Positions 8,702 to 17,281 of a stretch of 64,000 nt of DNA are shown piece after piece. Position 1 is the first letter of the stretch. Each line of letters starts with the position of its first letter. The position numbers and the translations under genes are program-made. Source of the DNA: Bacteroidaceae bacterium (GTDB lineage Bacteria; Bacteroidota; Bacteroidia; Bacteroidales; Bacteroidaceae); contig JAFWYF010000012.1 in the NCBI GenBank assembly GCA_017522785.1, positions 62,001 through 126,000 of the forward strand. Reading direction: 5' to 3'. The notes under the pieces are model-generated. The model did not search any database. It was not told the origin of the DNA and saw nothing but the letters and a program-made list of their open reading frames with translations.

Positions 8702-9424
8702 ATGGAAATAGAATTAAAAGCAGTTTGTAGTTTTGGTGATTCCGTCATGAAGGGTATTGTAATAGATACCGAAAACTCATCGGAAAGTAGTATTAAGTAT
8801 AAAATTAGTGATAAAAGTTTTGCTGCTCGTTGTCGCAAGAAATTAGGTATAGAAGTTGAAAATTATGCTCGTTTCGGTGGTTTGGTTACCCATGGAATGA
8901 GGTTTGTTAATAGGTATATCGACAAAATTAAGCGAGCAGACTATGTCTTGTTTGAATATGGCGGTAACGATTGTGATTATAATTGGGCTCAAATTTCTGA
9001 TGAACCCGACAAAGACCATCTTCCAAATACTCCAATACCAACTTTTGTCGAAAAATATTCAGAACTAATAGATACGGTACGTGCTTTGGGAGCACGTCCG
9101 GTGTTGCTATCGCTTCCTGTCTTGGACCCGAACAGGTTTTTCACTCATATATCAAAAGGACTCAATGCCGACAATATCCTACGTTGGTTACATGGCACAG
9201 TGCTTACGATAGACCGTTGGCACGAACGTTATAACATGGAAATATTTCGTTTGAGCACTCTGAAGCGCGTTCCAATTATAGATATAACATCAGTTTTCTT
9301 AGAACGAAAAGATTACAGTGATTTTTTATGTTCCGATGGTATACATCCAAATGAGGCAGGGCATGCACTTATAGAAAATGCTATAATTGATTATATGTAT
9401 TGCAATAGAGTAATAATGTACTAA
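8702..9424 (+). CDS. SGNH/GDSL-family hydrolase
   Basis: 240 aa, cytoplasmic as no signal peptide is visible. The four SGNH blocks can be seen: G12-D13-S14 (nucleophile Ser14), a Gly in the A-R-F-G-G segment near 60, G-G-N89-D90, and the C-terminal D212-G-I-H215-P-N dyad. It is therefore probably a functional esterase or acetylhydrolase; the substrate is unknown. Preceded by a -7-like box TAAATTTG (8671-8678) that leaves a leader of only about 15-20 nt. It stands alone between divergent marC and an unusual intergenic region before pepT. Confidence 0.88.
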   Translation: MEIELKAVCSFGDSVMKGIVIDTENSSESSIKYKISDKSFAARCRKKLGIEVENYARFGGLVTHGMRFVNRYIDKIKRADYVLFEYGGNDCDYNWAQISDEPDKDHLPNTPIPTFVEKYSELIDTVRALGARPVLLSLPVLDPNRFFTHISKGLNADNILRWLHGTVLTIDRWHERYNMEIFRLSTLKRVPIIDITSVFLERKDYSDFLCSDGIHPNEAGHALIENAIIDYMYCNRVIMY

Positions 9425-9444
9425 TTAATAATATATAACTCTAA

Positions 9445-9480
9445 ATAATGTAGATGTTGATTATAATGTAGATGTTAATT
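9445..9480 (+). repeat. Two tandem copies of an 18-bp AT-rich repeat
   Basis: Positions 9445-9462 and 9463-9480 are identical at 17 of 18 bases (core ATAATGTAGATGTT). They sit 20 bp after the hydrolase stop and directly before the structured element. Confidence 0.75.
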
Positions 9481-9488
9481 AAATAGAA

Positions 9489-9555
9489 CCGAGGCTGAAT
9501 ATCTACCAACCCACTTGATGCGCGCAGAAAGTTTGGCTACCGATATACGCCTCGG
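9489..9555. other. Unassigned 67-nt structured element upstream of pepT
   Basis: A 7-bp perfect stem CCGAGGC/GCCTCGG (9489-9495 with 9549-9555) continues, after a bulged T, into a second 7-bp helix (9497-9503 with 9542-9548, one A-A mismatch). The 38-nt apical part contains a TGCGCGCA palindrome and CCAA/TTGG complementarity. It is far more GC-rich than the surrounding intergenic DNA. It lies 119 nt before the pepT start. It does not fit a tRNA or any riboswitch that I can recall. It could be a cis-regulatory RNA, a small RNA on either strand, or a dispersed DNA palindrome. Confidence 0.55.
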
Positions 9556-9673
9556 CACTTATATAACAATTGCATTACTGTTTTGTTTTTATAAATTAAA
9601 AACAGCTTCTTAGCGAAAAATTTGCATATTCGTTTCTTGCTGCTTATATTTACGGAGATTAAAAGAAACCGCT

Positions 9674-10918
9674 ATGAAAGAGTTAAGAGAAAATTTGCTT
9701 AAACGTTTTTTGAAGTATGTAACATTTGAAACAACATCGCAAGATGATGCAAGTTCGGTGCCAACCAGTAACGGACAAATGGTTTTTGCACGTTATCTGG
9801 AACAAGAACTAAAAGATATTGGTCTCGAAGATGTCATACTCGACGAAAAAGGTTACCTCTACGCGACATTGCCGGCAACAACAAATAAAGAACTGCCGGT
9901 TGTTGGCTTTATATCGCATCTCGATACAAGTCCCGATATGAGCGGAAAAGATGTTAAACCACGTGTGGTAAGTAATTACGATGGCAAAGATATTGTTCTT
10001 GACAAAGAAGCAAATATTGTACTTTCAACAAAGGAGTTTCCCGAAGTTATGGCATATAAAGGAGATGATTTGGTAGTTACCGACGGGCATACTCTTCTTG
10101 GTGCCGATGACAAAGCCGGTATTGCCGAAATTGTTTCGGCGGTGGAATATCTTTTAAAACACCCCGAAATAGAACATGGAAAGGTGCGCATAGCATTTAA
10201 TCCCGACGAAGAGATTGGTCGAGGAGCGCATCACTTTAATGTTCCGCTTTTTGGTTGCAATTGGGCATATACTGTCGATGGTAGTGCCGAGGGTGAATTG
10301 GAATTCGAGAACTTTAATGCCGGAAGCGCTCTTTTTACCATTCAAGGACGCAACGTACATCCCGGCTATGCAAAAGGAAAAATGATAAATGCGTTACGCG
10401 TGGCAAATGCAATAGTCGATATAATCCCAATGCAGGAGTCTCCCGAAGAGACCGAAGGCTACGAAGGTTTTTATCACCTTATGTCAATAAATGGTGGGGT
10501 AGATTCTGCCTCTGTTTCATATATTATTCGCGACCACGACAGAGCAAAATTTGAAAAAAGGCTCGAATTTATGTACGATGTTGCTGTAACAATGAACAAG
10601 TTCTATGGTTCGGGTACAGTCTCTGTAGATGTAAAGGAGCAATATCGTAATATGCGCGAAAAGGTTGAACCATGTATGCACATTATTGAACTTGCAAAGA
10701 GTGCAATGGAGCAAGCCGGTGTAGTGCCTCAGGTTAAACCTATACGTGGTGGCACCGATGGTGCGCAATTGTCGTTCATGGGATTGCCTTGTCCTAACCT
10801 TTTTGCAGGTGGCATAAACTTCCATAGTCGCTACGAGTTTGTTTCGCTGCAGGTTATGGAAAAAGCTACTAATACTGTTGTGAAAATTATTGAAGGTGTA
10901 AAGAACCTTAACTTGTAA
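9674..10918 (+). CDS. pepT: Peptidase T (tripeptide aminopeptidase)
   Basis: Cytoplasmic M20-family di-zinc aminopeptidase that removes the N-terminal residue from tripeptides. The sequence shows H82-x-D84 (S-H-L-D-T-S), the G-A-D-D-K-A-G bridging-Asp motif near 145, D-E-E-I-G-R-G with the catalytic Glu and metal ligand near 178, and a late H-x-x-Y-E-F motif. At 414 aa it is close to the usual 405-410. It is preceded by a 250-bp untranslated region with a tandem repeat and the structured element at 9489-9555. In many Bacteroidales pepT stands near gcvT; here gcvT is 10 kb away. It goes with the POT transporter and aminopeptidase P of this window in peptide use. Confidence 0.96.
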   Translation: MKELRENLLKRFLKYVTFETTSQDDASSVPTSNGQMVFARYLEQELKDIGLEDVILDEKGYLYATLPATTNKELPVVGFISHLDTSPDMSGKDVKPRVVSNYDGKDIVLDKEANIVLSTKEFPEVMAYKGDDLVVTDGHTLLGADDKAGIAEIVSAVEYLLKHPEIEHGKVRIAFNPDEEIGRGAHHFNVPLFGCNWAYTVDGSAEGELEFENFNAGSALFTIQGRNVHPGYAKGKMINALRVANAIVDIIPMQESPEETEGYEGFYHLMSINGGVDSASVSYIIRDHDRAKFEKRLEFMYDVAVTMNKFYGSGTVSVDVKEQYRNMREKVEPCMHIIELAKSAMEQAGVVPQVKPIRGGTDGAQLSFMGLPCPNLFAGGINFHSRYEFVSLQVMEKATNTVVKIIEGVKNLNL

Positions 10919-10950
10919 TTCTTTAGCGCAGAACTACAACTGTAATCATT

Positions 10951-11379
10951 CTATATTGAATCGAAATCGAGTTCGTCAAACTCGTATAGGTCGCTGTCGT
11001 AAGATATTTCGGCAAAGCGGTCTATCTCGCGTCGCTCTTTCTTAGTGGGTCGTCCTGTGCCACGCATGCGGTCGGCAAAACCACTTATTTTGCTCATCTC
11101 AAGAATCTCGTATTGTTCTTTCGGAGTGATATTCTCAATCAGTTCTGGAACCAATTTCGCACCAACACGGTTCTCTGCTGCTTTAAGTACACGAAAAGAG
11201 TATGTTATGGGTGCTTTTCTTACATTAACCACATCGCCTACACGCACAATGTGTGCGGGCTTTACGCTTTTGGAACCAATAGAGATATGCCCCTTCTTGC
11301 ATGCTTCTGCAGCTATACTACGTGTCTTGTAGATGCGTACAGCCCACAGCCATTTGTCTATGCGTGCTTGGTCGCTCAT
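10951..11379 (-). CDS. S4-domain RNA-binding protein (Hsp15/HslR-like)
   Basis: 142 aa. The N-terminal S4 RNA-binding domain is obvious ([22 protein letters not shown]), followed by a basic linker and an acidic C-terminal tail (D-E-L-D-F-D). E. coli Hsp15 rescues stalled 50S subunits carrying a nascent chain, which fits the position here directly after pth, another ribosome/peptidyl-tRNA rescue gene. The start overlaps the end of pth by 4 nt, so the two are coupled. It converges on pepT with a 32-bp gap and no strong hairpin. Confidence 0.9.
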   Translation of the reverse strand: MSDQARIDKWLWAVRIYKTRSIAAEACKKGHISIGSKSVKPAHIVRVGDVVNVRKAPITYSFRVLKAAENRVGAKLVPELIENITPKEQYEILEMSKISGFADRMRGTGRPTKKERREIDRFAEISYDSDLYEFDELDFDSI

Positions 11380-11954
11380 TCTTTGCCTGCTCCTTTTCTG
11401 TTAAATTGGTTCATAGTGCGTGCAATACCGGCAAAGCAGAAACTTTTTATTATCTCACATGCTGTAGCAACCTGCTCATCAACGCTCTTTTGCTCTTCGC
11501 TGTCAAATGCTCCAAGAACAAAGTCCACTTGTCGGCCTTTGCTAAAGTCATTTCCAATGCCAAAGCGCAAACGAGCGTAGTTTGTTGTTCCTATTGTTGC
11601 TGCTATATGCTTTAACCCATTATGTCCGCCATCGCTACCTTGCCCCTTCAAACGTAGTGCACCAACAGGTAGGGCTAGGTCGTCTACTATGACAAGCACA
11701 TTTTCCAATGGGATTTTTTCGGCTTGCATCCAATAGCGAACAGCGTTGCCACTAAGATTCATGTATGTCGATGGCTTTAACAGAATGAGCTTGCGACCTC
11801 GGCACGACGCTTCGGCAACAAATCCGTAGCGCTTATCGGCAAAAACAGTATTGGACGCCTTTGCAAAGGCGTCCAATACTGTGAATCCTATGTTGTGGCG
11901 GGTACCTTCGTACTCACTTCCGATGTTACCCAGACCGACAATAAGATATTTCAT
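11376..11954 (-). CDS. pth: Peptidyl-tRNA hydrolase
   Basis: Releases tRNA from prematurely dropped peptidyl-tRNA; essential in most bacteria. The 192-aa protein has all the family marks: G-L-G-N10-I-G, T-R-H20-N-I-G-F with the catalytic His20, K-P-S-T-Y-M-N near 60, D-D-L-A-L-P near 92 with the conserved Asp, and [10 protein letters not shown] near 107. The order rplY-pth-hslR (11 nt, then a 4-nt overlap) forms a translation-quality operon widely kept in Bacteroidetes. Confidence 0.98.
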   Translation of the reverse strand: MKYLIVGLGNIGSEYEGTRHNIGFTVLDAFAKASNTVFADKRYGFVAEASCRGRKLILLKPSTYMNLSGNAVRYWMQAEKIPLENVLVIVDDLALPVGALRLKGQGSDGGHNGLKHIAATIGTTNYARLRFGIGNDFSKGRQVDFVLGAFDSEEQKSVDEQVATACEIIKSFCFAGIARTMNQFNRKGAGKE

Positions 11955-11965
11955 TTGTTAGCAAA

Positions 11966-12559
11966 TTACTTTGCTGCGGCTGCTGCGGCTGCAGATGCAC
12001 GAGTTGTCTTAACAGCGCAAACAAGAGCCTCTTTTACAGTTACAAGCTCCAATCCCTCGAATGAAAGGTCGCCAACTTTGATTGACTTACCCAAACCGAG
12101 TGAAGTTACATTGATGAAAAGTTTCTCGGGTATAGCAGTGTAAACAGCTTTAACTTTGAGTGTGCGCTGCAACTGTACCAATTTACCACCGGCACGTACA
12201 CCGTCTGCAAGTCCTTCTAGTTTAACGGGAACAGCCATAACGATAGGCTTGGTCTCGGTTACCTCGTAGAAATCTACGTGAAGAATAGTGTCCTTAACAG
12301 GGTGGAACTGAATATCTTTCATAACGGCTTTAACTGCCTTGCCGTCAATTGTAAGTTCTACTACGTGAATGTCGGGAGTGTAAACCAACTTGCGAAGGCT
12401 CTCTGTTGTTACGCTGAACGCGAAGCTTACAGGGTTACCATTCTCGTCTCTTTTCTCTCCGTAAAGGCAGCAGGGTACCAAACCCTGTTTGCGCAACTCA
12501 TTTGTGGCTTTTTTGCCAACCTCAGTTCTTGCTGAACCGCTGATGCTTAATGATTTCAT
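11966..12559 (-). CDS. rplY: 50S ribosomal protein L25 (general stress protein Ctc type)
   Basis: Binds 5S rRNA in the large subunit. At 197 aa this is the long CTC form, with an N-terminal L25 domain (to about 95) and the C-terminal TL5-type beta domain, ending in an Ala-rich tail (A-S-A-A-A-A-A-A-K). The start gives the typical M-K-S-L-S-I-S-G-S-A-R-T-E-V-G-K. A well-matched Bacteroidetes promoter lies upstream (12641-12672), leaving about 80 nt of leader. It heads the rplY-pth-hslR operon. Confidence 0.96.
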   Translation of the reverse strand: MKSLSISGSARTEVGKKATNELRKQGLVPCCLYGEKRDENGNPVSFAFSVTTESLRKLVYTPDIHVVELTIDGKAVKAVMKDIQFHPVKDTILHVDFYEVTETKPIVMAVPVKLEGLADGVRAGGKLVQLQRTLKVKAVYTAIPEKLFINVTSLGLGKSIKVGDLSFEGLELVTVKEALVCAVKTTRASAAAAAAAK

Positions 12560-12640
12560 GTTGTTAAAAAATTGTGTTACTCTAAATTAAGTTAATTGTT
12601 GCTTAATTCGCCATCACACGATGTACTCTTAAAGCGGGTG

Positions 12641-12672
12641 CAAAATTACTGCTTTTTTCTTAAAAATGCAAA
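12641..12672 (-). promoter_or_regulatory. Promoter of rplY-pth-hslR
   Basis: On the minus strand TTTG (12669-12672) is followed after exactly 20 nt by TAATTTTG (12641-12648), a full match to the Bacteroidetes -33/-7 consensus TTTG and TAnnTTTG. Confidence 0.7.
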
Positions 12673-12683
12673 TCTGTTGTCTA

Positions 12684-13874
12684 TTATTTTGTAAACCTTT
12701 TTGTGAGCCAGCGACGCACAGGCTCATCGTACAGTTTTAAACAGGTGTATGCCAATGCTATGTTAATTGCAAATACAAGTATCACATAACCCCATGTGTC
12801 GGCAAGTGTGTATCGTTCGTTCTCTATGAGCCACGAATAAAAAAGATACATTACCGGGTAATGAACTATGTATAGCGGATATGATATATCGCCCAAGAAC
12901 CTGCATATTCTTGTAGATATTTTGTCTGTCGTTTCACCCGATGCAGCCAACCACACGATAACGGGGAATACAGCTATAATACAAAACAACTCGTAAATAC
13001 CGTTAAGGCTTGTGTTGCCACATTTTTGTATATATGGTATAGAAAACAATGCAAATAGAACCGCTATAGATATCCAAAAAATACCGGGGATACGCGTCGG
13101 CTTGAATTTGCGAGCCATGAGCATTCCTAATGTAAATGGAAACATCATTCTAAGAAAACCTCCAAAAAAGTTTACAGCATCGAGTGTCCAGCCAATACCT
13201 ATCATGTCGTAACCCGAAACGTCTGTTGCTACAAACCACACCCACAAGATACCGGTTATGGCTACAAGTGCTGTGAGTATTTTGTTCGATAAGCGACGCA
13301 AAACCAGAGCATACACAATGTTGCCGATATATTCGAAAAAGAGCGACCACGATGGTCCATTTAATGGAAACATTTCGCCATTGCCACGTATCTCGTATCC
13401 GGCACCGGGGTATGCCGGTATAAAAAGCATAGCTAGCAACAGTGCAACCATTGTCATTGAAAGTGGTGTCTCGCTACCATCCCATTTCACTCCGCCCTGA
13501 ATGAGAAAACAGATGCAACCAATTATAGCTCCCATAATCAGCATTGGATGCAAACGTATAAGTCGACGTTTGAAGAAACTACCTAAACTAAGTCTGTTTT
13601 TGCACTCTTTATGCCAACGGTCGTCGTATGCATAACTTATCACAAATCCCGACAAAATAAAAAAGAAATCTACACCAAGATGTCCATGGTTGAACACAGT
13701 TATAAGCCCACCGCCTTCTACACCGTTCATTCCTTCGGCAAAGGCAAAACCTTCGAAAACATGATACCACACCACCATTAGTGCTGCGGCTCCACGTAGA
13801 CCATCGAGTAGGTTGTAGTGTGGCTTTGTGTCGGCAAATGCCACTGTTGGTGTCGTTTTGAAATTTTCAGACAT
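12684..13874 (-). CDS. Acyltransferase family 3 (OafA/YrhL-like membrane protein)
   Basis: 396 aa from the chosen ATG at 13874, giving M-S-E-N-F-K-T-T-P. A longer frame reaches 13940 but would run into the promoter region of the divergent gene. The acyltransferase-3 domain starts at once: L-L-D-G-L-R-G-A-A-A-L-M-V-V-W-Y-H has the R-x10-H signature, then H-L-G-V-D-F-F-F-I-L-S-G-F-V-I-S, then about ten membrane helices ending in Y-P-L-Y-I-V-H-Y-P and a final E-P-V-R-R-W-L. It probably O-acetylates a surface glycan or peptidoglycan; the target is unknown. Base composition is like its neighbours, in contrast to the acyltransferase at 3035-4054. Confidence 0.9.
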   Translation of the reverse strand: MSENFKTTPTVAFADTKPHYNLLDGLRGAAALMVVWYHVFEGFAFAEGMNGVEGGGLITVFNHGHLGVDFFFILSGFVISYAYDDRWHKECKNRLSLGSFFKRRLIRLHPMLIMGAIIGCICFLIQGGVKWDGSETPLSMTMVALLLAMLFIPAYPGAGYEIRGNGEMFPLNGPSWSLFFEYIGNIVYALVLRRLSNKILTALVAITGILWVWFVATDVSGYDMIGIGWTLDAVNFFGGFLRMMFPFTLGMLMARKFKPTRIPGIFWISIAVLFALFSIPYIQKCGNTSLNGIYELFCIIAVFPVIVWLAASGETTDKISTRICRFLGDISYPLYIVHYPVMYLFYSWLIENERYTLADTWGYVILVFAINIALAYTCLKLYDEPVRRWLTKRFTK

Positions 13875-13976
13875 AAATACTTGTGCTAAATTATTTTGCA
13901 AAAATATAAAAAATATACTTTGAGAATTAAATACTGCCAAAATTTACGTATCTTTGTGGCGAAAAATTATTTACGT

Positions 13977-14660
13977 ATGAACAAGGTATCGGAAAACCCT
14001 TTCAAAAACCGAACAGACAGCGCAACGCTGTTTATGATTGTGGCTACACTCTTTGTAACAACCTATCTGGTTTCCAACGTAATGGCCGTCAAAATAATAG
14101 GTTTCTTCGGTTTATTCTATTTTGATGCAGGTACAATAACATTCCCTTTTGCATATATGCTAGGCGATGTACTCACCGAAATATGGGGATATCGCAACGC
14201 TCGCAAGGTAATATGGATGACATTCCTGTGTAATATATTAATGGTTGTTTGTACCCAAATTGGTGTGTGGTTGCCTTCACTCGATTATCTCGATGAAAGT
14301 GCAGTGGCCTATAATACAATATTCAATTATGTACCACGTGTTGTGCTTGGCTCGTTAGTAGGTTTCTTACTTGGCGAACTATCTAATGCATGGCTCATGG
14401 AGCGCATAAAAAAAAGTACTCGTGGACGTTTTCTTTGGGTACGCACCATCGGTAGTTCAGTGATAGGCTATTTGTTCGATACATTGCCTTTTGTGCTCAT
14501 TGCATTTGCCGGTGTGCTAACAACTCGCGACCTTTTACTCATGATAGCTTTCCAATATTTTATGAAACTATCAATTGAGGTTCTTTTTGGTACTCCGCTT
14601 GCGTATGCAGTCATACTATCTCTCAAACGCACTATTCTAAAAGAGAGGCACAATGGATAG
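13977..14660 (+). CDS. Queuosine precursor transporter (YhhQ/VUT family)
   Basis: Inner-membrane protein of 227 aa with six helices, of the family whose E. coli member YhhQ imports preQ0 and preQ1. Visible signatures: V-S-N-V-M-A-V-K-I near 34, F-P-F-A-Y-M-L-G-D-V-L-T-E-I-W-G-Y near 60, and R-T-I-G-S-S-V-I-G-Y-L-F-D-T near 160. The ATG at 13977 was chosen over an upstream in-frame start because the extra 27 residues are basic and overlap the promoter: a -7 box TATCTTTG lies at 13949-13956. The last 8 nt overlap the radical SAM gene, so the two products are probably used together in queuosine salvage. Confidence 0.92.
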   Translation: MNKVSENPFKNRTDSATLFMIVATLFVTTYLVSNVMAVKIIGFFGLFYFDAGTITFPFAYMLGDVLTEIWGYRNARKVIWMTFLCNILMVVCTQIGVWLPSLDYLDESAVAYNTIFNYVPRVVLGSLVGFLLGELSNAWLMERIKKSTRGRFLWVRTIGSSVIGYLFDTLPFVLIAFAGVLTTRDLLLMIAFQYFMKLSIEVLFGTPLAYAVILSLKRTILKERHNG

Positions 14661-15336
14661 ATATTCGGTTATTGATACAAAGTTGCCTCGCGAGTTTGTG
14701 CTCTTGCAAGGCAAGGGTTGTCGTTGGGGTAAATGTTCTTTCTGTAACTATCACACCGACACAAGCGAAAATCCCTTTTTAATAAATAAAGAGGTGTTGC
14801 AACGTGTAACAGGAGTGCATGGCGTTCTCGACGTTATAAATTCCGGCTCTGCAATGGAGCTAGACAATGATACTATGGAGTTGCTTAAGCAGGTGGTACG
14901 TGATAAGAATATCCATACTCTTTGGTTCGAAGCACATTATATGTATCGTAACCGTCTTGCATCTTATTCCTCGCAGTTTGCTCCTGCAAAAGTGAAATTT
15001 CGTTGTGGCATTGAAAGTTTCGACCCTCGTTTGCGTAAAGAGTGGAATAAAGGGGTTCCCAAAGGGGTTACCGCACAAGACGTAGCACGCTATTTTAATG
15101 GCGTTTGTTTGTTGTGTTGTACTGTTGGCGATACGCGAGAACGTATATTGAATGATATTTCAATAGCACAAAAATATTTTGAATATTTCAGTGTTAATCT
15201 GTTTTGTAATAATGGTACTGTGGTTGAGCGTGATGAGGAACTTGCCGAATGGTTTGTCCGCGAGGTGTTTCCTAAATTAAATACTCTTTCGACAGTAGAG
15301 GTTCTTGTTGAAAATACCGATTTGGGAGTAGGCTAG
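14653..15336 (+). CDS. Radical SAM protein with C-x4-C-x2-C cluster motif; candidate queuine-salvage enzyme
   Basis: 227 aa, small for a radical SAM protein. Near the N-terminus G-K-G-C23-R-W-G-K-C28-S-F-C31-N-Y-H gives a C-x4-C-x2-C spacing instead of the canonical C-x3-C-x2-C. Later there are an N-S-G-S-A-M segment (near 70, SAM-contact-like), W-F-E-A-H-Y (near 98) and K-F-R-C-G-I-E-S-F-D (near 120), typical of partial TIM-barrel strands. The gene overlaps the queuosine-precursor transporter by 8 nt. Radical SAM queuine lyases (QueL) that turn queuine back into preQ1 are known beside such transporters in gut and pathogenic bacteria, so this role is inferred from context; identity to QueL was not tested. 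Confidence 0.7.
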   Translation: MDRYSVIDTKLPREFVLLQGKGCRWGKCSFCNYHTDTSENPFLINKEVLQRVTGVHGVLDVINSGSAMELDNDTMELLKQVVRDKNIHTLWFEAHYMYRNRLASYSSQFAPAKVKFRCGIESFDPRLRKEWNKGVPKGVTAQDVARYFNGVCLLCCTVGDTRERILNDISIAQKYFEYFSVNLFCNNGTVVERDEELAEWFVREVFPKLNTLSTVEVLVENTDLGVG

Positions 15337-15484
15337 TAAAACGTATGTAAATTAACCAATTCAGCTAGTATGCTTTTGTCGCGCTTGCTACAATTTTGAT
15401 GAATAATTATAAACAATGCTCAAATAGTTTCCATTATTTGTAGATTGTTTACTATCTTCGCTCCAAGAATAAACAAGCATATAC

Positions 15485-17266
15485 ATGGAAAATACAATAG
15501 AGAAAAGATTAGGGCAACTACGCGAGTATATGCGTAGTCATGGTTTGTCGGCTTTTGTAGTAGGTAGTAGCGACCCGCATGGTAGTGAATATGTTGCCGA
15601 TAGGTGGAAAGCACGTGAATGGATATCGGGTTTCGATGGCTCGGCTGGAACGGCTGTTATAACACAGGATAGTGCTATGCTATGGACCGATTCTCGCTAT
15701 TGGCTTGCCGCGGAGACTGTTTTTGCCAATAGTGAATACGAACTAATGAAAGAACGAGTAAAAGATGTTCCAACTGTTGCCGAGTGGCTTTGCAGTGTGC
15801 TTGAGTGTGGCGATGTCGTTGGTGTCGATGGAACAGTATGTTCGCTTCGCGAAGTATATGAACTACGTGATACTCTTGCAAAAAAAGAGATTTCTCTGGA
15901 TACATCACACGACCCATTCGATGAAATTTGGGAAAATCGCCCGTCGGTTCCCATGAGTGTAGCCGAGATAATACCCGAGTCAATAGCCGGAGAATCAGTT
16001 CAGTCGAAATTGGCACGTATAAGAGAACGCATGGAACAGATAGGGCTGTCGAATATGTTGTTTCCAATGCTCGACGAAGTTGCTTGGGTAACCAATCTTC
16101 GTGGAGCCGATGTCGATTATAATCCTGTTCTCGTGGCATACTTGCTTGTATCGAAGGAGCAAGCAATACTATTCATAGACAATGCCAAACTGACAGACGA
16201 AGTACGAACCTATTTGCACAAAGAGAATATTACGATAGAGGCCTATGATGCAATTTGGCATGTGCTAAATAATTATCCTTATGACACTATTTGCTTGCCC
16301 GATGGTTGCAATGCCGCCATTGTCGAACGGCTTAACAAAGCAACAACGCCTCTTTTCCGTCCTTCGGTTGTTGCCGACATGAAATCTATAAAAAACAGCA
16401 TCGAAATAGAGGGTTTCAAAAAAGCAATGCTTGCTGAAGGTATCGCTATGGTGAAGTTGTTACATTGGCTAAAACCGGCTGTAGAAAAGGGTGGTGTTAC
16501 AGAACTCGATGTCGATTATGCTTTAACTGCCTTTCGAAAAGAGGATAAGAATTTCAGAGGGCTAAGTTTTGCTACAATTGCCGCCTATGGCAAAAACGGA
16601 GCAATAGTGCATTACGAACCGACACCTTCGGCTAATGCCGAACTACAACCAAAAAGTTTTTTGCTGCTCGATTGTGGCGGTCAATATCAATGTGGAACTA
16701 CCGATATTACACGTACTATTCCACTTGGGTCGCTTACTCAGGAGGAACGCGAGGATTATACACGTGTATTGCGTGGACACATCTCTCTTGCTATGGCTAA
16801 ATTCCCGGTAAACACATTCGGAGTGCAACTCGATGTGTTGGCACGCCAATGGTTGTGGCAGGCAGGTGAAAACTATTTGCATGGTACAGGACATGGAGTG
16901 GGGCATTTCCTTAATGTTCACGAAGGGCCTCACCAAATAAGAATGAACTTTATTCCAGCTACTTTAAAGCCGGGAATGACAGTAACCAACGAACCAGGAA
17001 TTTATAAAGCAGACAGGTTTGGTATTCGCATAGAGAATACTATGTTGGTGTGTAACGATATAACAACAGAATTTGGCGCATTTTGCTCTTTGCAACCATT
17101 GACAATTTGCCCAATCGATAAAGAACCTATTATACCGGAGCTGTTGGGTTGTGAAGCTATAGAATATCTTAATAACTATCATGTTTGGGTCTATGAGCAG
17201 TTAGCGTCCCATTTCGATGGCGAATTACTTGAGTTTCTGAAAGATGCATGTGCGCCTTTGAAATAA
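15485..17266 (+). CDS. pepP: Xaa-Pro aminopeptidase (aminopeptidase P, M24B)
   Basis: Cytoplasmic metallo-peptidase that cuts the first residue from peptides with proline in second place. The 593-aa protein is the long, three-domain form (two creatinase-like N-terminal domains to about 310, then the M24 domain). Metal ligands are visible: D-C-G-G-Q-Y and C-G-T-T-D-I-T-R-T (two Asp), H-G-T-G-H-G-V-G-H (His), N-E-P-G-I-Y (Glu) and R-I-E-N-T (Glu). The substrate motif L-F-I-D-N and W-T-D-S-R-Y-W are as in other long forms. A -7-like box TATCTTCG lies at 15453-15460. It is 15 nt upstream of a lipoprotein gene. Confidence 0.95.
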   Translation: MENTIEKRLGQLREYMRSHGLSAFVVGSSDPHGSEYVADRWKAREWISGFDGSAGTAVITQDSAMLWTDSRYWLAAETVFANSEYELMKERVKDVPTVAEWLCSVLECGDVVGVDGTVCSLREVYELRDTLAKKEISLDTSHDPFDEIWENRPSVPMSVAEIIPESIAGESVQSKLARIRERMEQIGLSNMLFPMLDEVAWVTNLRGADVDYNPVLVAYLLVSKEQAILFIDNAKLTDEVRTYLHKENITIEAYDAIWHVLNNYPYDTICLPDGCNAAIVERLNKATTPLFRPSVVADMKSIKNSIEIEGFKKAMLAEGIAMVKLLHWLKPAVEKGGVTELDVDYALTAFRKEDKNFRGLSFATIAAYGKNGAIVHYEPTPSANAELQPKSFLLLDCGGQYQCGTTDITRTIPLGSLTQEEREDYTRVLRGHISLAMAKFPVNTFGVQLDVLARQWLWQAGENYLHGTGHGVGHFLNVHEGPHQIRMNFIPATLKPGMTVTNEPGIYKADRFGIRIENTMLVCNDITTEFGAFCSLQPLTICPIDKEPIIPELLGCEAIEYLNNYHVWVYEQLASHFDGELLEFLKDACAPLK

Positions 17267-17281
17267 ATTAATTTATTTGTT

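Noticed and set aside
9489..9555. Structured element as a tRNA
   Set aside because: The 7-bp end stem is tRNA-like, but there is no T-loop (GTTCRA), no D-loop GG and the second helix stacks directly on the first.
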